DNA of 64,000 bases from Sistotremastrum niveocremeum HHB9708. Lineage: Eukaryota; Basidiomycota; Agaricomycetes; Sistotremastrales; Sistotremastraceae. The notes under the pieces were generated by a model. The model had not been told where the DNA came from. It made no database searches and saw only the letters and a list, made by a program, of their open reading frames with translations. The stretch covers positions 17,514-81,513 of the forward strand of contig KV419443.1 in assembly GCA_001630475.1 (NCBI GenBank). Reading direction: 5' to 3'. Each line of letters opens with the position of its first letter. Position 1 is the stretch's first letter. Below, one piece after another: positions 35,601-46,641 of this stretch. The position numbers were made by a program, and so were the translations under genes.

Positions 35601-36448
35601 GGACCGGATTGGCGTCATTGGCTCAAGGGATACTGATGGTCGTGTTACTCGTACTCACCTTTTCGGCACAAATGCTGATGAAGAATGCTTGTGATCGTAC
35701 GTTCGCTCTGATACGTTGTTTATTTGTCCTGACCCCGAGCATAGCCGTGAGCACTTACCTTCCGATCTCATTGGCGACGAAGAAACTACAAGAGAAGTTT
35801 GAGAAAGAGCAGCGGCAAGCATATTGGGGGAAGGAGGAGAAAGAGGAGGAAATTGTTGATCTGTTTAACCGTGACCGTATGTCAATTATGCCGATGAGAT
35901 TGTAATCCATCTCACTCACCTTGGCAGATATCAAATCTGTCGTGCGGAAACGCTTAAAGAAGCTAGATGACGTGACCAAGAAAGCTCTTCCCGGCTCTTC
36001 AAATGCCCATTCCACATCTGTCAATCCCAGTCACACCGTCGAACCTTCAACATCAACATCTGCTCCCACCATCGTTGTTCCCATCACCGACCTGGAAAAC
36101 AACATCGATGAGCATAGTGAAAATACCAAGGACTCTCATGATTCGTCACATGATTCCGACCACCCCGTCATCGCACCCGCCGCGCCACGGGTCGAAGATC
36201 CAAACGTAGACGAAGACTACGATGAAGAGTTGGAAGAACATGCTTTTGAGCATCCGGCAACATACGCAAATGCGCGATGGATTTGGATTCCTCAGGACAC
36301 GCTCGGATTCAGTAAAGTTTTATTGGAGCAATTTAAGGCCGCTGGGGTCGAAGCATCGGATGTGGGATCGACGATGGACGAGAAAGGCGTGGTCGAATGT
36401 TCGAGAAATCCTCCCGATGAAGATTGGAGTGGTGGGTTTGACAAGTGA
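32647..36448 (+). CDS. CSC1/OSCA-type (DUF221) mechanosensitive ion channel
   Basis: A long multi-exon gene (about 17 exons, introns mostly 45-60 bp) for a calcium-permeable, osmotically gated channel of the CSC1/OSCA/TMEM63 family. Order of parts: first helix (LVTYGATLIVEVGAFIIL) with the conserved APRTYLPPPD; NGLDAYMFLRFLR after an intron; VVLLPVDAAN; HIILVYLLTFFVLFLIRREI; the cytosolic RNA-binding-like domain (TLLVTGVPDEM ... VWIYRDNN ... EREKACIRLEKASSK; GSAFIECNLQIGAHV; DIIWDNID); then the multi-helix pore region (VISWVLTIGLIILWFLPVAF, PVPGIIEGLVPPLLLAIL, IPRYSLVSISVYKRYFIF, FFLTYMVAQGFAGAGGALL, LATIGIAYSVISPIINAL). It ends in a charged tail (about 36030-36448, rich in S, D, E). The IPRYSLVSISVYKRYF exon requires an intron at about 34560-34610. 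No frame break was seen; likely plasma membrane or vacuole. Confidence 0.88.
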
Positions 36449-38398
36449 TGATCTATTATGACGAAGCCTGCTTTGAATCTTTGATGACATTTACGTTACT
36501 GATATCGTTCTATGAATAAACCAGCAATGAAATTACGAGCTATGTCAATGCCAATGGATGCTCAACGAGGGGACAATTCTTAGGATAAATGGAATGAATT
36601 ACGTCTCGTCAAGTCTGAGAGCATGCAGCAGAGGCCAGAATGATTTCCATGGATCCGGCAACGTCAAGATCAAACTGTCACAAAATTATGGGAATATGGC
36701 GTCTTGCAGCGCATGCACTGTTTCCAGATTGCTTCGCCGATGGACACGACCCGTAAGAGTGTGAGGGAACGCTGAGTTGAGCCAAGCTAGCCAAGTACGA
36801 CGACCCTCGCAGTACGGCAGTGAAGTCAGTGTTGAGGGTTTTCGGGATCTCCGGTAAGCGTAATTGTCTCACCCATGAAATGTGCCGGAGAACTCGGAGG
36901 TGTATAGGGACCGTATGAATGGCGCGAAAAATAATAGACGGGGATTAGAAGAAGCGTCGAACAAGCATTGCATTTTAAAATTGCAGTAAAGCCTTGGTGT
37001 TTGATCGTCGACTCCGCAAAGAACATTGGGAGCAATAAGTGGCATTAACCTATAAAGGCGAGGAGAAGCACAATAGGGACGGAGAGCCGTAATCCTTTAC
37101 GGACTGGATTTCACTTCATACGCCAAGGCACAACCCACGTTCGGCTAACAAAGGAGCGTTGAGTATTTTGAAACACTGATATCAAATCAAAGAAATACTA
37201 GGAAGATGGCTTCCCGGGCAGAGACTTCAGTGCGGACATTGGATATATTCTCTACGATTTGTCTGTAAGCGAGATACTCAGTGTCGTCACGTCGTTCATT
37301 TACTATTCGTGTTTTATTCGTACTGCGGAACGATGAGTCAGACACAATGCCAGGAGAAAGAAATTCACAAATACTGGAAGTACATTCGCGGGTGCTAGCC
37401 AAGCATTCTCAAGAGCACCATATGCGTCAGATGACTGCGCATTTTACTTCTTCCCATAGATGAAAATGAGATAGCCGATGAGATGGATATGCAGTGCAAC
37501 GGAAACGAGACGCTTACGGGGGTTCCGATCGTTTGCATAACCGATGGTTCTCAGAGTCCGCGGTATCCATTTATGGCTATGCGACTCCCGCTACCGGGTC
37601 TTCCTTTCGCTTCCTTGGTTGGTGTGAGGTGCCTCGACGGGCTCGACCGACGATTTTGGACCAGACTCCGAACGGGTATCAGACTTTTCAACGCTCCAGA
37701 CTGGCGGGTTATTCATAGGCGCATCTTCTCATTCATTTAAACGATCGGATACGTAGACTACCGATGAGCAACAACATTCAGAGAGTGCAAGTCATAGCGT
37801 GTCAGAGCAACAGTGTCAAATTCAAACTCCGATATCATCACCGTATTCCTACATCCATGGCCGATGTCGAGAACTATGACCGCTGCATAGATGATATCCC
37901 CGACAGGCCAGTGTACTCATCGAACAGAACTAGAAATTGCTTTGATCCCGTCGATCGGTCTTTGTGAAGAGCCCAAGCCTGCGGAGCCTGTGAATTTTGC
38001 ACGTTGTGGTTGTTAGTTGATGGGAGCGGCCCAGTGCTTCCACGGTCCCACTACCCTGGTAATCGTTGCGACGCTCCCTTCTGTGGGATCCAATTCGAGC
38101 CTGTTGGTTGTCTTCCAAATGCCTAGCCATTCCCTCTCCTACGCCAAGCAGTCAAAAAACCATCCGACGTTTGCTTACAGCCCGGAAGTCCAGTTCCTAA
38201 AACGGTAATGCGAACAGTAAATTGCGCCTTCTGAGGACCTGGCACACGACATGGCACACGACTACCACTCTTGGCGTACTTTGTTCGAGCAACAGTCGTC
38301 GGTCATCCCAGAAAACTATTTATACGAGCCGACGATGCTGGAGTTCAGAGCACTGAGCAATCCGTCTTCGACCTCCATCATCTACCGATTCATTCATC
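36449..38398. other. No supported gene; promoter of the repeat-peptide gene at the right end
   Basis: Only short frames without features. A TATA-like TATTTATA at 38317-38324, ~75 bp before the ATG at 38399, is a likely core promoter for the repeat-peptide precursor. About 1.9 kb of uncommitted DNA on its left side is long for this gene-dense part. Confidence 0.45.
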
Positions 38399-39896
38399 AT
38401 GAAGTTCGACAAGCAATTTACTCTTCTGGTCATCGCTGCTGTTCTGAGCTGCTCTGGAGCTCTCCCGGTACGTGTTTCGCCTGGTCCTCACGATCGCATG
38501 TTTCTAACGTCATTCTATAGCTCGAATCCAAGGCTGTGGCAGCTGTGCGTGATTTCACTGACGATAAAGAGTCTTGACTAATCGAATTATGTTTGATATA
38601 GCGTGCTGAGATTGTTGCTGCTCGTTCCGAAGCTCTTCCCGTCCGCGGACGCAGCGTTACTCGTCGTGAGGTAATTCGTATTATATTTCAATCTGCGAAT
38701 ATATCGACTAACTGATATCATAGGCTCTCGCTAGACATGGAGACTCTGGCCATCGCGGAGATTCTCATGATAGACGTTCAGCTCGTCACGGTGACTCCGG
38801 TCATCGTGGAGATTCACATGTCAGAAAGGCAGTCGAAGTTCGCTCTGCTCGACATGGCGATTCCGGCCATCGAGGCGATTCTCACGATCGTCGCTCTGCC
38901 CGCCACGGCGATTCTGGCCACAGAGGCGACTCTCATGTTCGCCGATCCGCTCGTCACGGCGATTCTGGTCACCGAGGAGACTCCCACGATCGTCGCTCTG
39001 CCCGTCATGGTGATTCTGGTCACCGTGGGGACTCTCATGCTCGTCGCGCCGCCAGACACGGAGACTCTGGACACCGTGGAGATTCTCATGTCAGACGCTC
39101 TGCCCGCCATGGAGACTCCGGTCATCGTGGAGACTCTCATGTGAGGAGATCCGCTCGTCATGGAGACTCTGGTCATCGTGGTGATTCTAAGGATCGTCGT
39201 TCTGCTCGTCACGGTGATTCCGGACACCGTGGAGATTCCCACGTCCGTCGTTCAGCTCGCCATGGTGATTCTGGTCATCGAGGAGATTCTCATGCTCGTC
39301 GGTCTGCACGTCACGGAGACTCCGGACACAGGGGCGACTCTCACGTTCGTCGCTCGGCTCGTCATGGAGATTCTGGACACCGCGGAGATTCTCATGCCCG
39401 CCGATCTGCTAGACACGGTGATTCCGGTCATCGTGGCGACTCTCATGTCCGTCGCTCAGCCAGACATGGAGATTCAGGACACCGAGGAGATTCGCATGTC
39501 AGACGTGCTGCACGTCATGGCGACTCAGGCCATCGTGGCGACTCCAAAGTTCGTCGTTCAGCTCGTCACGGAGATTCTGGAGGCAGGGGTCGATCCAAGG
39601 ATAGACGCAAGCGCGCTGCTCGTCACGGAGACTCTGGTCATCGAGGAGATTCCCATGTTCGCCGAAGTGCCCGACACGGCGACTCCGGTGAACGAGGACG
39701 ATCCCACGACAGACGTGCTCCTTCCGCTCGCCACGGAGATTCCGGACATCGAGGCGACTCTCATGTCAGACGCAGTGCTCGCCACGGAGATTCCGGAGAG
39801 AGGGGACGTTCTCATGATCGTCGAAAGAGATCGGCTCGCCATGGAGATTCAGGACATCGGGGCGACTCGCACGTAAGACGTGGTCTTCTCGATTAA
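38399..39896 (+). CDS. Secreted 22-repeat peptide precursor (Kex2-processed repeat protein, KEP-like)
   Basis: Four exons (38399-38467, 38521-38544, 38602-38670, 38724-39896) give 444 residues. Residues 1-20 (MKFDKQFTLLVIAAVLSCSG) form a signal peptide. A short pro-region follows (ALPLESKAVAARAEIVAARS, then EALPVRGRSVTRREAL). The remaining ~390 residues are 22 tandem units with the core ARHGDSGHRGDSH followed by V, D or A and then a dibasic RR or RK, sometimes RRKR. Most units are 17 residues (51 bp); three are 19 and one is 22. This layout matches fungal Kex2-processed repeat proteins, in which the Golgi protease Kex2 cuts after dibasic sites to release many short peptides. Other reading frames also stay open because of the 51-bp repeat and should be ignored. 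Neighbours give no clue to function: a FunK1-like kinase gene on one side and empty DNA on the other. No cysteine occurs in the repeats, which speaks against a disulfide peptide. It is not a CaaX lipopeptide pheromone: the C-terminus is RRGLLD. Confidence 0.9.
38730..39881 (+). repeat. 22-copy 51-bp coding tandem array
   Basis: Each unit encodes ARHGDSGHRGDSH plus V/D/A and a dibasic site. Third-codon positions vary freely between units (CAT/CAC, GGA/GGC/GGT, GAC/GAT), while the encoded residues hardly change. Variant units sit towards the 3' end: GGRGRSKD in unit 17 and GERGRSHD in units 19 and 21. They alternate with canonical units. Confidence 0.92.
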
Positions 39897-40752
39897 CATC
39901 GTAGTAGTACTCTTAATTGTGATTCAAAATACTCGCTGCTTCATGAGCGATGACATCTAATATTATCCGAGATGATTTTCATATTCAGCACGAAATGAAT
40001 TCAATATTCGACGAGAACTTGGAGAACTTCAACAAGAAACCCCTTCGCAAACGGTCACCGTTTATGTGAAACATGTAATCGAGCGATCGAATAAAACACT
40101 GTAGTTGACGTGCTCTCTAATAGTACGGGATCACAGTGTCGAACAAAGTCTTCCAGCCTCTACAGCCACCGCAATCCAGTCGAACTGGCTCGCTATTTGG
40201 CGGAACGAAATCAATCGCCCTCGTTAGGAACACAGTTCCAAGTTCACTCAGCATCAGAGGTTCGAAGACGATGCCTTATATAAACTGATGGGATATGACG
40301 GCAGTGAAGCAAAAAATGAAAAATGGCCGCAATGGCGGTCAATTCTTGGATGCTGCCGATATCATGTTGTGAACGCATTTGACCGCCTATATATTGGTTC
40401 GGGTGGTCTACTACACAAGTTGAAATAGCTACATACACTAAATATCACGTCGTATGCGATTCCAAAGAGCGCAAGGGCAGTTACGATTAAGTATCAATTA
40501 ACAGGGCAACCCAAGATATCATCAGCGAATATTTTTGTGAGATGAGTGATCGTGATCGAGAAGCGCGGGGGAGTCCGACATGTAATCAGATACATGAACG
40601 CCGTTTAGCTTGACGGCTGGCTATTCCTTCGACGGACAATAAGAGTTGGATGTTTCGGAGTCGGAAATCGGATGCAGCTTTGATGGGACAGCCGATGCGA
40701 GTCGTCGATTTAAAGAAGATCTCGGCGTAATGATACTGTCGGACAAGGGGTG
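39897..40752. other. No supported gene
   Basis: 3' flank of the repeat-peptide gene and 3' side of the kinase-like gene. A minus frame at 40244-40438 has no features. A possible polyadenylation context (AATAAA at about 40091) lies ~195 bp past the stop of the repeat gene. Confidence 0.4.
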
Positions 40753-42415
40753 TTATCGCTTCGCATCTTTGAGCTTCAGGAGAGACAGCCGAGCAAGTTC
40801 TGCAACGTTCTCAGTCGACAGTGCACCGATGCCAGACAGAAGAGGTCGACTGGACGGATCTTGTTTATCATGATCGATGAGGAGGCCGATTTTGAGACGC
40901 TTGTGATACATGACGCTATGCATAGCTACGTCGCCATGCAGGATACCTGCTTCTTCTAATAATCGCTTGTGTCCTATAGTCGAATTAAGAATTACTTTGG
41001 GCTTGGATAGAGAAGTCGAGTTGTTACCTGACATGCTGTGCCCGACGATCTTGAAAAGATCGGTAGGTTGAGGAACGGAATTCAAGGCGGCATATTGAGA
41101 TGTCAATTCAACCAACAATTCACGAGAGCTTGGGGCATCCGCAGATGACGTCAGCCTTCCGCACTCTCGAAGTCTCAATCTCATCGAGTCTTCGATGGGA
41201 TACTGAAGACGAAGATGGAGCGAGGACTTGGAACGAGAAGGGATATCTGAAGGGGGCTGCCAGGTGTCGTCCACCTTTGCTTTTCCTTTCCCTTTGACGT
41301 CAGCCGAATAATTCCGACGTCTCCACGTAAGTTTTGCGATGAGTTCGTCATTACTATAGCCCTGGTAGTTTACAGTGTATGCTGACACTCTCAGACCACT
41401 GAGGATATTCATCGGGCCGCAGCACGATCCGATGACGAATAATGTCCGAGGCGGGACTTCGCTAGAGAGGCCTTTCGAATTAACGAGCCTTGTGCCACGG
41501 AGGAGCTTAAATTGTGCGCCTTCGAGATTGGAGGGTGGAGAAGTGCGGGGAGTGAAGTCAAATGCGGGATCGAAACCCAGATCATCGAGGGAGGAGCGAG
41601 ATAAGAATAGGATAGCGGTGGCGAATAAATCGAAATTATCGAGATATCGAAATTCGGCGGTGGAAATGATCCCGACGCGATCGAAGTACCAGAGTGACAT
41701 CTTCATGCCATCGATGAGAATTCCGAATACGTGTTGTCGACAGCCAAGGCTACCGATGACTTCGGTGGCCATTCGTGTAAGTGTGAGTTGAGGATATGAT
41801 TCCTTGATATAATCTGGAACTCATCATTCGATCGATCTCTCGCGGAAGATTAAGTGTAGGGGACTCACCGAGACCACCGTATCCATTCATCAACTTGATC
41901 AACGGATCTTTTCTCTCCATTATAACATCCTCATGATCCACCATCTCTACCACCGCGAGCATATCGGTCCAGGACGTCGGGGAGTCGTAAATATTGCCAG
42001 CACGTTGCTCGGCGATGAGAGCGATCTCTGGGCGACGGGTACAGAGGACGCTTTCTAGCGGAACATTTCCTTGTTTGACGAATCTGCCTCGAACGGGAGT
42101 GTCGGAGAATCCAGGTAGGAGATTGGAGGTCGAAGTCGTAGGCTCAAGTATGATCTCGGTCATACGCGTAAAAGCGGGGTATTGGGATGGGCCTTTCTGG
42201 GATTCCCTCAGTGTCTTTGCTAGACCTCGTATCTCTTCTTTCTGCCCTAATTCCAGTGCTTTGACCTCCTCTCGAGCTTTCAAGTACCGGTCCTCGCCGA
42301 ACGCGCATTTTAAGAAGAGTTCCGGGTCGACTTGGATTCGGTTTCGAATCTGGAGACGAAGCTCGCATTCAATGTTTGCGTGTCGAATAGTCCTGGGCTG
42401 TTTACGCATGCCCAT
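40753..42415 (-). CDS. FunK1-type protein kinase-like, degenerate and truncated
   Basis: Two exons (42415-41869 and 41813-40753) join in phase to 535 residues. The layout fits FunK1 kinases, a family expanded in mushrooms: an N-terminal region (residues ~1-180), a middle region with KMSLWYFDRVGI, and a catalytic loop at the C-terminal side reading GILHGDVAMHSVMY followed by IGLLIDHD. In active members these are HRD and DFD; here they are HGD and DHD, so the Arg and the metal-ligand context are changed. The protein ends ~40 residues later, without the rest of the C-lobe. Probably inactive or a decaying copy, although the reading frame is open. Confidence 0.7.
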
Positions 42416-42683
42416 GACGTTGAAGGAGGCAGGTAGAGGTCGGCGGTTGATTCAGATGACGAGGGACTAAACGTCACGTGTGACGCCTCGTGGAATGCTC
42501 ATGCCCGACGAGGCCGAAAGCACCAATCTGTCGAAATAGACAGCATTCAGTAGCACACAGGCCGCGGAATCTCTTATTCTATTCTACAATTACAATGGCG
42601 AAGAACGTGACTGCGACAAAATATGACATAACAGCAAAGCAAATCAATACGGATCTCGAGTTGACGACGACCGAATACGGGTC

Positions 42684-44165
42684 TCAGTAACCCTTGTTCA
42701 AGCCTCGAGGTGGTTCGGGGACCAGATTAGCCCCCCACTCTTGTTCCTCAAACAACGTGCTCAATCTCCTCGCAGGCGTATCAGAGTCGGAGAATGAGGA
42801 AGAGGGAGAAGTCAAAGTAGATAGATGAATATTATCTTGGAAGCGATCTTCGATTATGATGTCGGGTAGATCGATGGGTTGAAACGAGGAAGGACGGAGT
42901 TGAAGGGGAGGCGAAGGAAGTTGAGGAACGGCACGGACATGAAATAAGATACGTGATGCGATAATCGAATGGATAGCGGAGACGGGGCCGAAGAGAACAT
43001 GAGATAAAATGAAGTTGTTCGGCTAAGGAAGAGGGAACATAAACTCAGTATAATAAGGTGAAGATGCAGGAATATGACTCACGATCGCCAACGAAAGGGC
43101 TAGGTTTGCGACCGAAGACGCTAAGAAGCAATATAAGAATCAAGACTCGAAAGTGCGAGCGTGAGGGTTACCGAGAGCGAGACCGAAATAGTGAATACCT
43201 GGTCAAACGTGAATATAGTTCGATATCGTGGATTTAGTAGACGAACCATCTTTGTAGAGGACGCCGAATAACGAACTCGTTGATTCTCTCCATGTCCGGT
43301 ACGACTTATAGATAGCCATTCCGACGATCACTGATGCGTAAGGTGAGATTTCAGCATCATCGCATTCGACGGCTACGTACATATCTCCCACACAACCATG
43401 ATCCAAACGTCGGCAATGATCGCCATAGATGCTTGGGGTATGCATCCTTGGAATAGATGAAGCGGGGTAGATGTCCCTGTTATCTTTTTAGCTGCACTGT
43501 ATTTGACGTAATTGAAAGTGACGCGTACATCTTACCGAATCAGCCCATATGATGATGACGATTACAGCGCTGATCATGCAGAATGAAGCGAAGAGGCCTA
43601 ACGTGGCATACACGGCGTGGCTATTTCGGTACAGAGAAAGAACTTTGAGGAATAGTATCACTGGGAACAATGTCAATTGCGCGATCTAATTTGAAATAAA
43701 TTCACTCGCCTTCCGATACGATAATGCCGGCGAACTTCATCGAGATAATGGCTTTCAACAGCATCTCGCAATTCTGGGGCATCCTTCAGCGAACTGAAAG
43801 CAGATTCAACGGGTCATATTACCGAGAGATTGGTAGCGGAGATCATCATCGTATCTGATACGTCATTAGCACTTCTCAGACAAAAGACGAAAGACGACAC
43901 ACAAGTCACTTGGAGGACCGCATTTGCGATGACGGGATAGCGATTGAGGAGGAAGAGGATCTTGGGAATTCGCCAATCGGAGCGCCATATGTAAGCAACC
44001 TAATGGAAAGGAAAATTCAATAATCGAAGGAAAAGTGTCTGATCACTGCGTACCTCGTCACCAAAGGTCAAGAACCAATCATGAACCTGAGAGAAACGAG
44101 GCAATCAGTCATGTAGAATACAGTAGGAAAATGATATGCTCGTACGAGAAGAGCGAGACATCCAA
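42684..44165 (-). CDS. DUF6533-family membrane protein B (5' end unresolved)
   Basis: Minus-strand multi-exon gene. Reading from 44165: GCLALLV, then VHDWFLTFGDE, then VAYIWRSDWRIPKILFLLNR, the DUF6533 hallmark. Later come MLLKAIISMKFAGIIVSE, LTLFPVILFLKVLSLYRNSH, LFASFCMISAVIVIIIWADS, the conserved AIYKSYRTWRESTSSLFGVL with YKDG, then IHYFGLAL, FGPVSAIHSIIASRILFHVR and an acidic tail ending at 42684. One donor appears to be GC (after IIVSE). Upstream exons and the start codon were not settled; a candidate ATG is at 44527 (MSSSCSDPPSGAC). Distant paralogue of the gene at 27127. Function unknown. Confidence 0.75.
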
Positions 44166-46641
44166 CTTGAAAAAGTTTAAGGGAGGGTTCGTGAATAGAG
44201 TGAGCATCTCTTACCGAAAATTCGCTTCAAGATAAGACTAGTATTAGACGCATATTCTGAATAGTAAATTGGACTTACCTGGGAGGCCTGAGATTGCGTC
44301 AAAAACTCCACCAGCTCCTGTCCCAACGTTGCCCTTCTCATCCACTCCTACTGCCAGCAAGCGAAGACCTGCTCCTGGACCTTCTCCGAACGACTCAGCC
44401 CACCTCGTCACTTAGGGATCGGTTGCAAAGACGTTGAGAGGACGTGAAGATAGACTAGCCCCGACGATGAAAGGTATCAGCCAACTGGCAGGCTCCAGAC
44501 GGTGGATCAGAACAAGACGACGACATGGTGGATGCTTTGGCTTCTCGTATATGGTCGGAGTTCGAAATCTGATGCCGTCGTAAGTCAAAGCTTCTCACGA
44601 GTCCGGTTCCTGCCAATCTAAGATTAATTTCTCTCACAACTCTATTCGGCCCTTTTCACTTCTCGGAGCTCATTCTGCTCTTGGATCTAGGGCATCATAT
44701 AAAAAATCCTGAGCTTTGATCAATCGGGGACAAGACTTGCGCAATACAGCTCCCGCTTTGTTCGTGAGCGATCCGCATCAACTCGGTAGCATGCATTGAC
44801 ATAATCACAGAGATGGGCGAGCAGATGGAGGTGGATGGTCGCTCTCAGGACCGTGCGGATCCGCAATCAAGATATACCTTCTGTCCCTTGGCAACGCGCT
44901 ACCATCCCTAAAATCACTAAATTCCTGTCATATATCGAGACGCATTCCTCATGCAATCACACATTCGGCCGCTTCGATCTTTGGAAAGCCAAGACTGAGT
45001 CATATAAATCTCGTTATCTCCTAAACACCGTGTTACGCAACTGTTATGCTATGACCCTGGTTGTCATCGGCGCTTCTCCCCTGTTTCAGTGCGGTACCTA
45101 GTCTCTGCAGATCAGATTCACGGTGGCCACGGCTCAAATCTGACCGAGCCCTCAATATTCACAGCATGTGTTAATTTAACTCCCGAATAGACCGATCCGG
45201 CGCGACACCACTCTCGCTGTATTTCGCGTCCGACGTCGGTCTCCATGTTTTCGAAGTCCTAAGATACTGACGTTACGCTTCCTATCTTGTCGGTGTGTTA
45301 AGTTCCAAATTGAAGGACACTTCAGTCGATGGTTGGGCGGGACGAATTCCAATGTCGCAACCTTCATTCGACTGTGTCTCTACTTTCAGGTATTAAGTCC
45401 CTCGCGCAAAGTCATTCTGATGATCTCATAGAACCAAATTATGCCTCTTCATGTCTACGAGTCGGACGGCAGATTGAAACCCCAACACCATCACTCAGTG
45501 GACGCCAATCTATGCCTTGTTTGATATTCGCGTCGACAAATCGAAACAAACATATCTATCACTATTAATTGTGATATAGTGCATAACATGAATCCACGGG
45601 AGAAGAGGAAATCCGGAGAAGTGAAGTTGACATCAATGCAGGAAATAACGGCCGAGGTGCCTGATTCTTGCCTCTCGTAGGTGAGCTAATCCTCACTGGC
45701 ACACGCTTTGGAGATAAATTGACGCTGTCCCTATGTCGCGTCATCCATCGCTTCGTATCGAGACTTGACCTCAGATGGGGCGTTGAATAAGGTTTTCAGA
45801 TCAGACACTGTTACCATCTCATCGTCTGGATACCCGCGAAGTCTAGTTCCCAAATTTCGACGTGGACAAAATGACACAGTCAAACGCGATTCATGGAGAC
45901 GGGAATCGATTAAATTCGGCCCATATCACATCACATAGAGTCAGGGGTCATTCCTCTCAAATTCTATGTTGGACCATCTCAAGGGCGTTTCCGATCGACA
46001 GCAGCTGATGAGACGCCCTCGGTTGATCAATCGACCCCCCGCTCCCTACTCAGGTGACTGAAATCCCGGTAACATCGCGTGCCATTTCCTCGGTAAGCCG
46101 CGGTCTATTTTCATCGCTTCTTGGAGTATTTCGACTTCATATCGTTTTTTTAATGAACTGCCTTTCTCTCGGGTTTCTCGCTCGTTTGAAAGGTTCGACT
46201 TCACAGGATGACAAGACTCCGTTCCATTGTCGTACACCAGATTATTTGAACCGGCATTTGACTCTGGAAATCAGCGCTCACCATTGAACGTTCGCTTAGA
46301 TTCGTCAGTGTAAACGATCAGATCCGCACCTATTCTTCATACTGAGTGCGCCTTATCTTTGTCCCACTTCTAGTATACGGTTGCTAAACCTTAACATCGC
46401 ATCCGGCAGCGCCCTACGCCAGAGGGTCAGATTTGACAATAGTGTCAATGGATCTCATAATTTACCGGACGTCATATTGCTAAGATTGTTCGACGGTGGT
46501 TGAACTGTGGCGGTTCTTCTCATTCCATTGAAGGTAAGGTCTGCCTCCTATTATGTGTGTCTCTATGTCCTTGAGATTTTAAAACAGTGAATTCCGGACT
46601 CACGACTCTTTATCCGTCCCATACGATACGCTCCACCGACC
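44166..46641. other. No supported gene; TPS2 upstream region at the right end
   Basis: Possible first exons of the DUF6533 gene may lie up to ~44530. A frame at 44835-45101 has no recognisable domain. Nothing in 45100-46600 supports a gene. No similarity by eye to the promoter blocks upstream of TPS3 or psi-TPS-a. Confidence 0.4.

Noticed and set aside
38814-39242. Minus-strand frame across the repeat array
   Set aside because: Shadow of the same tandem repeat with no splice context or start signal.
39160-39876. 238-codon open frame in another frame of the repeat gene
   Set aside because: It stays open only because the 51-bp repeat lacks stops in that frame; it has no signal peptide and the true frame has conserved peptide units.
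38730-39881. Tandem array as a CRISPR
   Set aside because: Units are contiguous without unique spacers, are coding, and the organism is a eukaryote.
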